Positions 1 through 7,060 of a stretch of 16,660 bases of DNA are shown piece by piece. The notes beneath the pieces are model-generated. The model was not told the DNA's origin. It saw only the letters and a list, made by a program, of their open reading frames with translations, and did not search any database. The first letter of the stretch is position 1, and every line of letters starts with the position of its first letter. The stretch lies in NCBI GenBank assembly GCA_002372465.1, contig DFGW01000094.1, positions 1 through 16,660 of the forward strand, given 5' to 3'. A program made the translations under genes and the position numbers. The DNA is from Butyrivibrio sp. UBA3740. GTDB lineage: Bacteria; Bacillota; Clostridia; Lachnospirales; Lachnospiraceae.

Positions 1-1443
1 TGGATATTTTGGACCTTATCCCAGCAGATATACCAAAGGAACTCTTGAATTAAAAGGAGATTTGTACGGCGATTATCATAGCTCATATGCCTGGTATGTG
101 ACAGATGAATTCAATATGATTTTCAGTGGGGAAGAATATCAGAATATTCATATTTCAGATTTCAAAGCAGAGGATTTATTATACTATAACTATCTTGGAA
201 ATGTGAAGGTAACCGGAAAAGGGATAACCACAGATACGAGTGTTGCCTTTAATAATCTTGTGGAAGATATCACAATACACAGTGACTGTAAAAACATTAA
301 GGTTGTTAAATGGAATGCCCATACTATAACAGTAAAAGGAAACTATGCAACCGGTATAGTAGACGGAAAAGGAAAGTTAATTGTCGAAAAAGACCTAATA
401 ATTAATTGGGGAACATTGCAAATAATTGATGGCTGTGTAGAGGTAGAAGGAGATGTGTACGTAAACAAGCAAATAGACAATGAAAGTACAGGTGGAGTTA
501 TTTCCATGGACAATGAAGATGCATATTTCCTGATACATGGAGATTTATATTCATATGGCGCGAAACATCTTGGATATTTTGGACCTTATCCCAGCAGATA
601 TACCAAAGGAACTCTTGAATTAAAAGGAGATTTGTACGGCGATTATCATAGCTCATATGCCTGGTATGTGACAGATGAGTTCAACATGATTTTCAGTGGA
701 GAAGAATATCAGAATGTTCATATTACAACTTATAAAGTAGAGGACTCCCAATACTACAACTATCTTGGAAATGTGAAGGTAAGCGGAAAAGGGATAACCA
801 CAGATACGGGTATTGCTATTAGAAGTCTAGTGGAAGATATAACTATACACAGCGACTGTGAAAAAGTTGAAGTCGCAAAATGGAATTCCCATACTATAAC
901 GGTAGAAGGAAACTGTAATAGTGGATCAATCAACAATGGAACCTTGATCGTAAAAGGAAACTTTGGAAAGGGTAAAGTAGATGAAAAAGGACAGCTGTTT
1001 GTTGAAAAAGACATAAGAATGGATGATGGGGCACTGGAAATATCTAATGGCCGTGTAGAGGTGGAAGGAGATGTGTACCTAAACAAGGGAAGAGACAATA
1101 GCTATACAAGTGCATTTATTTCCATGGATAATGAAGATGCATATTTATTGATAAAGGGAGATTTATATTCATATGGTTATCGGCGTTTTGACTTCTTTGG
1201 ACCTTATATTAGCGAATATAAAAAAGGGACTCTTGAATTAAAAGGGAATTTGTACGGTGATTACTATAGCTCATATGCCTGGTATGTGACAGATGAGTTC
1301 AATATGATCTTCAGTGGAGAAGAATACCAGAATGTTGATATTACAACTTACAAAGCAGAGGGCTCTAAATGCTACAACTACCTTGGAAATGTGAGGGTAA
1401 CCGGAAAAGGACTTACCACCGACACCGGCTTTGCTGTTCTTGG
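1..1443 (+). repeat. Tandem long direct repeats within the surface-protein gene
   Basis: Three in-frame units: 1-570, 571-1188 and 1189 to about 1443 (more diverged to about 1520). Bases 1-108 are identical to 571-678. The second unit is 618 bp, 48 bp longer than the first; the extra 16 codons lie around 920-970 (residues near NSGSINNGTLIVKGNFG). Unit 3 keeps the same motifs but diverges after about 1405. Both lengths are multiples of three, so unit gain or loss would keep the frame. Confidence 0.9.
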
Positions 1444-4400
1444 CCTTGACAGCGACCTTCTTGTAAGCGGAAATCCTGTAAAGGTTTCTATAGGAAATTG
1501 GAACAACCATAGCGTAAAGAATTCCAACATAAGCAAAGTCGTTCCGATTACCACACCTGATGGGTACGGTCGTAAGATCGAGCGGTCAAGTGAAAATCCT
1601 GACTTGTTTGATGTAACATACATGCCTGCAGAAGAAACCTATACTGTCAGTTATTATGTTGGATCTAAACTAGTGAATACCCAGGAAGGCCTTGTTAAGG
1701 ATTCACTGGTAGAGCCGTATGTTTACAAGCTTTCTAATGGTAATAAAGTCACATGGTGCCTCGATGAGATTGGCTTTAAGAAGTTCAAAACTAATCGTAC
1801 ACCTTTAACCGGAGATCTGGTTCTTTATGGCGTTGAGAATATTCTTCCTGCAAAGAAGCTTGATGTAGTGTTTGATGCAAACGGTGGTCTGATTGAGGGA
1901 GAAGATTTACTCAAGGTTAAGACTGAAGAGGATGAGGAGGTAACAAGACCATCTGATCCGGTTCGCAAAGGATATACCTTTGCAGGCTGGTACCACGGTG
2001 ACTACCTGTATGACTTTGGAGCATATCTTCAGGAAGACTTAACACTCACTGCTAAGTGGACACCTGCAACCTATACAGTTAAGCTTGTTACTCCTAATGG
2101 CAAACTGACAAATGGTGATAGCATGCTTGTAACATATGATCAGCCATATGGAGAGTTGCCTGAACCTGAGTATGGTTATGGCGTGTTCCTAGGGTGGTTT
2201 ACAGCTGAGGAAGGTGGAGATGAAGTTACTTCCCATACTGTAGTTACTGAGGCGGAAGACCATACTCTTTATGCCCACTTTGATATGACTAAGTATGACA
2301 TCTATCTTGATGCCAACGGACACGGAGAGTCACCGGAGAAGGTAAGCCAGATTTACGTTATCCCCGCGAATCTTCCTACTGTTTCCGAGACAGGATATAC
2401 CTTCGGCGGATGGTACACCACGAAGGAATGTGAAGATGGCAATAGGGCAGTTCCTGAGACCAAACTAACTGAGGACATAACTCTTTTTGCAAAGTGGACT
2501 CCCAATGAGTACACTGTCAAGTTTGACGCAGGCCTAGGTAAAGTTTCATCCGGAACCGATAGCCTTACTGTAACCTTCGGACAAGCATATGGAGAGCTCC
2601 CTGTTGCCGAAGCAGAAGATAAGATCTTTGCCGGCTGGTTCACTTCGCTTGAAAACGGAAGTGAAGTTACAGCGGAGACTACCGTTAATACTGCAGGAAA
2701 CCACACACTGTATGCAGTTTATATTGATGATGAAGCTCTTTTGGCTCCATATGTTGTCGACAGCTATGGAAACAGATATGAGTCAGGGGCTGAGCTTGAT
2801 GTGAACAGCAGACTATATCTGACAAGCGACAACCATAAGGCTGCAATCTACTATACAACAGATGCCAATGAAGCAAAGAATATCCCAGAGGATGAGGAGC
2901 ACCTTTATAAAGAGTCGATAGCTCTTTTGCAGAATATGACTGTCTATGTCAAGGCTGTTAAAGATGGCTACCGGACAAGTAAAGTAGCAGCTTACAGCTT
3001 CACTGTGACAGATCCTACAGATTACTGGGGTACTGTTCAGGAAGCTGACAGGGATGGTTTTGACAGTGCAGATGAAGTGCCTAAAGGTCTTTGGGCAGCC
3101 GGATATGAAGACACTGATTATACCGGAAATGCTATTACTTTTGCAGATCTTCGTGTTTACTATGGCAAGATTCTGCTTAAAGCAGGGGAAGATTACACTG
3201 TTAAGTACGCCAATAACATCAAGGCAAGTAACGCTAAGACCAAGGCGACTATTGCCATCACCGGAAAGGGCAACTTTGCAGGGACAAAGAAGATCAATTT
3301 CAAAGTGAATCCTCTTAGTCTGGGCGATGAGAACGGCAACAGCGAGTTTGTTAATACTGTTGATGTTCAGGCAGAGGAGACAGGAAAGGTTATTAAGAGT
3401 ACTACAACTGTTTCTTACAAGCTTAATGGAAAAGAGCTGATGCTCAAAAAAGGTACTGACTTTACCTATGACTATTCAGAAGTTGCCAAGGAAGCCGGCA
3501 CTTATACGGTGAAGATAATAGGTAAGGGTAACTTTGCAGGTGTAGCTACATTTACAGAGACAGTTTATCCAAAGAAAACAAAGACTAACATCGCTAAGCT
3601 GACCTTTGCTACGATCAAGGCCCAGAGCGCAAATGGAAGTCCGTTGGAACCTGCAATCGTTATCACAGATAAGGTTACTGATAAGAAGAATCCTCATATC
3701 CTTGTTGAAGATGATGAGGCCGAGGATGAGTTTGATGTGGAATATTTCAACAATATCCTTCCCGGAACAGCAACAGCAGTAGTTACAGGTAAGGGAGAGA
3801 AGTATGCCGGAACAAAGACACTTACCTTTAAGATTAACGGTATTGCACTTTCAAAGGCTAAATATGTTACTGATTCCAAGGCTGTATTCACATACGATGG
3901 AACAAAGCAGGCTCCTGATTACAAGCTTACATATCAGGCCGGCAAGAATGCTGATATTGAGACACTTAAGGAAGATGTGGATTACACGGTTGTTGTAACC
4001 AATAACATCAACAAGGGAACAGGAACCATCACCTTTACAGGAAAGGGAAGATTTAGCGGATCTCTTAAAAAGACCTTTAAGATAGGTGCACTCAACCTTA
4101 ATTCCGGAAAGATCACGGTTACATGCAAGGATAAGAGCTCTTCCTTAGTAGCAGCTGACCTTGGATCCTTTGTTTATACAAAGGGAGGAGTAAAACCGGA
4201 GACAGTACTTACCTTCAACGGAGAAGAACTGGTTCTTAACCGTGATTATAAGGTGAAATATGCCAACAACAATGCAGTTGGCGGAACAGGTAAAAAGACG
4301 CCAACCCTTACAATCACAGGAGCAGGAAACTATACAGGTACAATGACCAGAACCTTCTCAATTGAGAAAGCAAGCCTTGCGGATACAACCGTGACAGCCA

Positions 4401-4981
4401 CAGATATTCAGTACAGTGCCAAGGCCGGTATTTGCAAACCGTCCATTGTGGTATATGATACTAACGGTGCCAAGCTTGTTGCCGGTAAGGATTACGACAA
4501 TAAGAAGATCGAGTACACCTATGTGTCAGATACAACTGTTAAGAGAAAGCAGGGCAGAGCACTTGTCTATCATGATGTGACTGCAGGAACACTGGTTGAT
4601 CTTAAGAAAGATATCATACCTGCCGGAACAGATATCAGGGTTACTCTCTATGGAAAGGGACTTTACTCTGATGCCACATCAAGCTCTGCGGAGTTTACTT
4701 TCGTCAATTCACTTATCAGTAAGGCTACGGTTACTTTTGCTAAGGGTAAGAATGTTTTCGAGTACACAGGAAATGGCATTGAGATAAGCGAAGCTGATCT
4801 TACGGTTAAGATTGGAAGGACCAACGTTCCTATGGGAGCTTACAGGATTACTTCAATCACGGAGAACACTAAGAAGGGAACAGCCAAGGTTACCATCGAA
4901 GGTGTAGGAAAGTATGGTAGTGACTACTACGGTGGCACAAAGACTGTGACCTTTAAGATCAATGCAAGGAAGATTAAGTAA
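2..4981 (+). CDS. Large repeat-rich surface/secreted protein, 5'-truncated by window edge
   Basis: The frame is open from base 2 to the TAA at 4979-4981 (1659 visible residues). The TTG at 62 is not a credible start: it lies inside a repeat whose other copies carry the same Leu codon, so signal peptide and start lie off the left edge. Domains in visible numbering: beta-rich tandem repeats at about 1-507 (motifs KGTLELKGDLYGDY, AWYVTDEFNMIFSGEEYQN, YNYLGNV, KGITTDTG); four InlB B-repeats (Listeria-Bacteroides family; FDANGG, FAGWY, LTAKW) at about 620-690, 691-763, 764-835 and 837-908; a chitobiase C-terminal-like module at about 910-1006 (IYYTTD, TVYVKAVKDGY); then about seven Ig-like repeats ending in versions of TGKGNFAGTKTVTFKI. 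The protein ends in KINARKIK with no LPXTG motif, SLH domain or membrane anchor. Such proteins are typically extracellular adhesin-like or wall-associated; ligand and function are unknown. Lys codons shift from mostly AAA before about 1400 to mostly AAG after. Confidence 0.85.
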   Translation, partial: GYFGPYPSRYTKGTLELKGDLYGDYHSSYAWYVTDEFNMIFSGEEYQNIHISDFKAEDLLYYNYLGNVKVTGKGITTDTSVAFNNLVEDITIHSDCKNIKVVKWNAHTITVKGNYATGIVDGKGKLIVEKDLIINWGTLQIIDGCVEVEGDVYVNKQIDNESTGGVISMDNEDAYFLIHGDLYSYGAKHLGYFGPYPSRYTKGTLELKGDLYGDYHSSYAWYVTDEFNMIFSGEEYQNVHITTYKVEDSQYYNYLGNVKVSGKGITTDTGIAIRSLVEDITIHSDCEKVEVAKWNSHTITVEGNCNSGSINNGTLIVKGNFGKGKVDEKGQLFVEKDIRMDDGALEISNGRVEVEGDVYLNKGRDNSYTSAFISMDNEDAYLLIKGDLYSYGYRRFDFFGPYISEYKKGTLELKGNLYGDYYSSYAWYVTDEFNMIFSGEEYQNVDITTYKAEGSKCYNYLGNVRVTGKGLTTDTGFAVLGLDSDLLVSGNPVKVSIGNWNNHSVKNSNISKVVPITTPDGYGRKIERSSENPDLFDVTYMPAEETYTVSYYVGSKLVNTQEGLVKDSLVEPYVYKLSNGNKVTWCLDEIGFKKFKTNRTPLTGDLVLYGVENILPAKKLDVVFDANGGLIEGEDLLKVKTEEDEEVTRPSDPVRKGYTFAGWYHGDYLYDFGAYLQEDLTLTAKWTPATYTVKLVTPNGKLTNGDSMLVTYDQPYGELPEPEYGYGVFLGWFTAEEGGDEVTSHTVVTEAEDHTLYAHFDMTKYDIYLDANGHGESPEKVSQIYVIPANLPTVSETGYTFGGWYTTKECEDGNRAVPETKLTEDITLFAKWTPNEYTVKFDAGLGKVSSGTDSLTVTFGQAYGELPVAEAEDKIFAGWFTSLENGSEVTAETTVNTAGNHTLYAVYIDDEALLAPYVVDSYGNRYESGAELDVNSRLYLTSDNHKAAIYYTTDANEAKNIPEDEEHLYKESIALLQNMTVYVKAVKDGYRTSKVAAYSFTVTDPTDYWGTVQEADRDGFDSADEVPKGLWAAGYEDTDYTGNAITFADLRVYYGKILLKAGEDYTVKYANNIKASNAKTKATIAITGKGNFAGTKKINFKVNPLSLGDENGNSEFVNTVDVQAEETGKVIKSTTTVSYKLNGKELMLKKGTDFTYDYSEVAKEAGTYTVKIIGKGNFAGVATFTETVYPKKTKTNIAKLTFATIKAQSANGSPLEPAIVITDKVTDKKNPHILVEDDEAEDEFDVEYFNNILPGTATAVVTGKGEKYAGTKTLTFKINGIALSKAKYVTDSKAVFTYDGTKQAPDYKLTYQAGKNADIETLKEDVDYTVVVTNNINKGTGTITFTGKGRFSGSLKKTFKIGALNLNSGKITVTCKDKSSSLVAADLGSFVYTKGGVKPETVLTFNGEELVLNRDYKVKYANNNAVGGTGKKTPTLTITGAGNYTGTMTRTFSIEKASLADTTVTATDIQYSAKAGICKPSIVVYDTNGAKLVAGKDYDNKKIEYTYVSDTTVKRKQGRALVYHDVTAGTLVDLKKDIIPAGTDIRVTLYGKGLYSDATSSSAEFTFVNSLISKATVTFAKGKNVFEYTGNGIEISEADLTVKIGRTNVPMGAYRITSITENTKKGTAKVTIEGVGKYGSDYYGGTKTVTFKINARKIK

Positions 4982-5009
4982 CCAGACAGGAAGGAAAAAG
5001 TAACAACTG

Positions 5010-6566
5010 ATGAAAAAGTTATACGATTTGTTTGATGGCGATGACGTGTTTGCTTTCATTTCCACAGTGATTCTGATGATAATTACACATGGATTTGCCT
5101 TTACCAATATCATGTATTCACATGATTCACTGTATTTTCATGTTGAGAAAGGGCCGGTTAAGCTTGCTCTTGGAAGATGGTTCTTTCCTGTTGCGCTTAT
5201 GGTGAGGGGCTTTGCTACGCCATGGATGATTGGTGTCCTCTCAACCATATTTGTGGCTTTGGCCGTTGTACTGGTTACGCGACTGCTAAAGTTTGACAGG
5301 ATAAAGAGCTTATGCGTGGCTATACTTTTTTCTACGAATATTGCACTTATTTCGCTATTTTGCACTTATATATACGACGGAGACGTGGACTGCTTTGCAC
5401 TGCTAATGGCGGTACTTGCTGTATACGCTTTTGATACTTTTTCCGGAAAGAAAAAGTATATTATATCAGTGATCGCATTGATTCTGTGCCTTGCTTCTTA
5501 TCAGGCATATATTTGTGTGGCTGTCGGATTGTTTTTGATCATTCTGATTTATAAAGCAGCAGCTTGCAAGGATAAGCAGGAAGTAAATAAAGTTCTCTTT
5601 ATGGGATTACAGGAATTTATTGTACTGCTTGTTTCAGCGGTGATATACGTGATATTGATGTTTGTTTTGGCATTTGTTTTCCAAAGCGGAATCAGCACAG
5701 GGTACAATGGAGCCGGCAATGTGGGCAAAATCTCTTTTGTCAGCTTACTCCGTGCCATTCCGGAAGCTTATTTTTTCCTGGCAAAGAGGGTGATCAAACC
5801 TACACCTTTTAATGGACCTTTGATCATTGCATTATCACTGACTCTTTATGTACTTATCTGTGTTACCGGTATTCATTACATTAAGAGAAACAGGAATAAT
5901 CCGGAGCCTTTGAAGGTTATTATTCCTGCAACGGTTCTCATGCCACTGGGAGTAAATGCAATTTATCTTGTTTCCAATGGTACAATGCATCAACTTATGT
6001 ATTTTGCTTATTGCATTATGTTGCTATTACCTTTTGTCTTTTCTGACCTGGCAGACAGGGCAGGAAATGATAAGGACAACAAAACTGATAAGAGGGATGC
6101 ATTTTCAAAACGGGTTTGCGCAATTGCAGTTATAGCTATAGCAGTTATAGGCTTTAACAATCTGGTTTATGCCAATGGCGCATATGCGTATAAGAAGCTT
6201 GTCTATGATAATACCCTTCTTCATGCACAAAAGATTTGGGAGGATATCAACTCAATAGAAGGATACGTCGAAGGAGAGACACCGGTGGTTTTTGCCGGAG
6301 ATTTCACCAGGTCCAAGGTGGGATATAAGGGTGAGCTGAATGAGAAATATCAGTATGTCCTTCTCGGGGGCTTTGATACAGCTATTACTTACGAGGATAG
6401 CGCTCATCATTACTTCAATGCTCTAATAGGAAGAGATATGATATTTGATCATTACGATCCGGAAGATGCATCTGTTTCTTACATTAAAAGTATGCCATCA
6501 TATCCTTCTGCTGGATATTGCGAACTTATAGATGGCAAAGTTGTCGTCAAAATATCCGATATGTGA
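5010..6566 (+). CDS. GtrII-type glucosyltransferase, polytopic membrane protein
   Basis: A 518-residue protein with about ten hydrophobic segments over residues 10-400 and a soluble C-terminal tail of about 120 residues. It resembles the Glucos_trans_II (GtrII) family: the early loop has SHDSLYFH and LGRWFFP, followed by a Tyr/Asp-rich stretch (YIYDGDVDCFALLM) and SYQAYI. GtrII proteins transfer glucose from a lipid-linked donor to surface polysaccharide on the outer membrane face; that is family knowledge, and the acceptor here is unknown. The ATG at 5010 follows AGGAAGGA at 4988-4995 with a rather long 14-nt spacing. It starts 28 nt after the giant surface-protein gene with no terminator visible between them, so co-transcription is likely, and the enzyme could decorate that protein or an associated glycan (inference). 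Other polytopic glycosyltransferase families remain possible. Confidence 0.72.
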   Translation: MKKLYDLFDGDDVFAFISTVILMIITHGFAFTNIMYSHDSLYFHVEKGPVKLALGRWFFPVALMVRGFATPWMIGVLSTIFVALAVVLVTRLLKFDRIKSLCVAILFSTNIALISLFCTYIYDGDVDCFALLMAVLAVYAFDTFSGKKKYIISVIALILCLASYQAYICVAVGLFLIILIYKAAACKDKQEVNKVLFMGLQEFIVLLVSAVIYVILMFVLAFVFQSGISTGYNGAGNVGKISFVSLLRAIPEAYFFLAKRVIKPTPFNGPLIIALSLTLYVLICVTGIHYIKRNRNNPEPLKVIIPATVLMPLGVNAIYLVSNGTMHQLMYFAYCIMLLLPFVFSDLADRAGNDKDNKTDKRDAFSKRVCAIAVIAIAVIGFNNLVYANGAYAYKKLVYDNTLLHAQKIWEDINSIEGYVEGETPVVFAGDFTRSKVGYKGELNEKYQYVLLGGFDTAITYEDSAHHYFNALIGRDMIFDHYDPEDASVSYIKSMPSYPSAGYCELIDGKVVVKISDM

Positions 6567-6572
6567 TATAAT
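6541..6572 (+). promoter_or_regulatory. Candidate zapA promoter with extended -10
   Basis: TATAAT at 6567-6572 is preceded by TG at 6564-6565, giving a perfect extended -10 that overlaps the TGA stop of the glucosyltransferase gene (6564-6566). The best -35-like hexamer is TTGTCG at 6541-6546 (4/6 match) with an overlong 20-bp spacer, which an extended -10 tolerates. Transcription would begin near 6579, leaving a leader of about 30 nt before zapA. Confidence 0.55.
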
Positions 6573-6607
6573 CAACGAAGTAAATTTCTACATGTGGGGA
6601 GAGTAAA

Positions 6608-7015
6608 ATGGCATCCAAGACAGATACCGAAGTCATCATTGGTGGCAAAGTTTTTACGCTTAGCGGTTATGAGAGTGAGGAGTACCTTCAGAAGGTGGCT
6701 TCCTACATCAACAACAAGATCGCTGAATACAACAAGATAGAAGGTTTTAAGAGACAGCCTATCGATACTCAGAATGTTCTTTTGCAGCTCAATATCGCAG
6801 ACGATTACTTTAAGTCCAAGAAGCAGATAGAGCTTATGGAAGAGCAGATGGCTGAGAAGGAGAAGGAACTCTATGATCTCAAGCATGAGCTTATCGCAAC
6901 TCAGATCAAGCTTGAGAACACTGAGAAGAATGGCAAGAATCTTCAGACCAAGCTCGATGAGTCCTCCAAGAAGATAATCCAGCTTGAGACTCAGGTTAAG
7001 GGTAGCAAAAAGTAA
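6608..7015 (+). CDS. zapA: Cell division protein ZapA
   Basis: A 135-residue protein. Residues about 5-65 match the ZapA family: VIIGGKVFTLSGYESEEYL, then a helix with VASYINNKI and the conserved VLLQLNIADDYF segment. Residues 66-130 are a charged, heptad-like coiled coil (KKQIELMEEQMAEKEKELYD onward). ZapA binds FtsZ and bundles protofilaments at the Z-ring. Length exceeds B. subtilis ZapA (about 85) and E. coli ZapA (about 109) because of the longer coiled coil. The ATG at 6608 follows a GGGGAGAG Shine-Dalgarno at about 6597-6604. A candidate promoter lies just upstream and a hairpin follows 13 nt after the stop, so it may be transcribed alone or with read-through into the wall-synthesis genes. 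Confidence 0.9.
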   Translation: MASKTDTEVIIGGKVFTLSGYESEEYLQKVASYINNKIAEYNKIEGFKRQPIDTQNVLLQLNIADDYFKSKKQIELMEEQMAEKEKELYDLKHELIATQIKLENTEKNGKNLQTKLDESSKKIIQLETQVKGSKK

Positions 7016-7028
7016 TTCCAATCATTTA

Positions 7029-7060
7029 GGGCTGTCTTTCATAGAAGACGGCCCTTATTT
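7029..7060 (+). terminator. Rho-independent terminator or attenuator hairpin after zapA
   Basis: GGGCTGTCTT (7029-7038) pairs with AAGACGGCCC (7045-7054): ten pairs including one G-U, with a six-base loop TCATAG, followed by TTATTT (7055-7060). The form fits an intrinsic terminator with an interrupted U-tract. It ends exactly at the first ATG of the U32 gene (7061), so partial read-through or attenuation is likely if downstream genes depend on the zapA promoter. Confidence 0.7.

Noticed and set aside
62..64. TTG as start codon of the giant surface protein
   Set aside because: The frame is open upstream to base 2, and the same Leu codon occurs inside the repeat copies at 632 and 1250, so it is internal.
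1..1443. CRISPR array suggested by repeats
   Set aside because: The repeats are over 500 bp, in frame and protein-coding; there are no short repeats with unique spacers.
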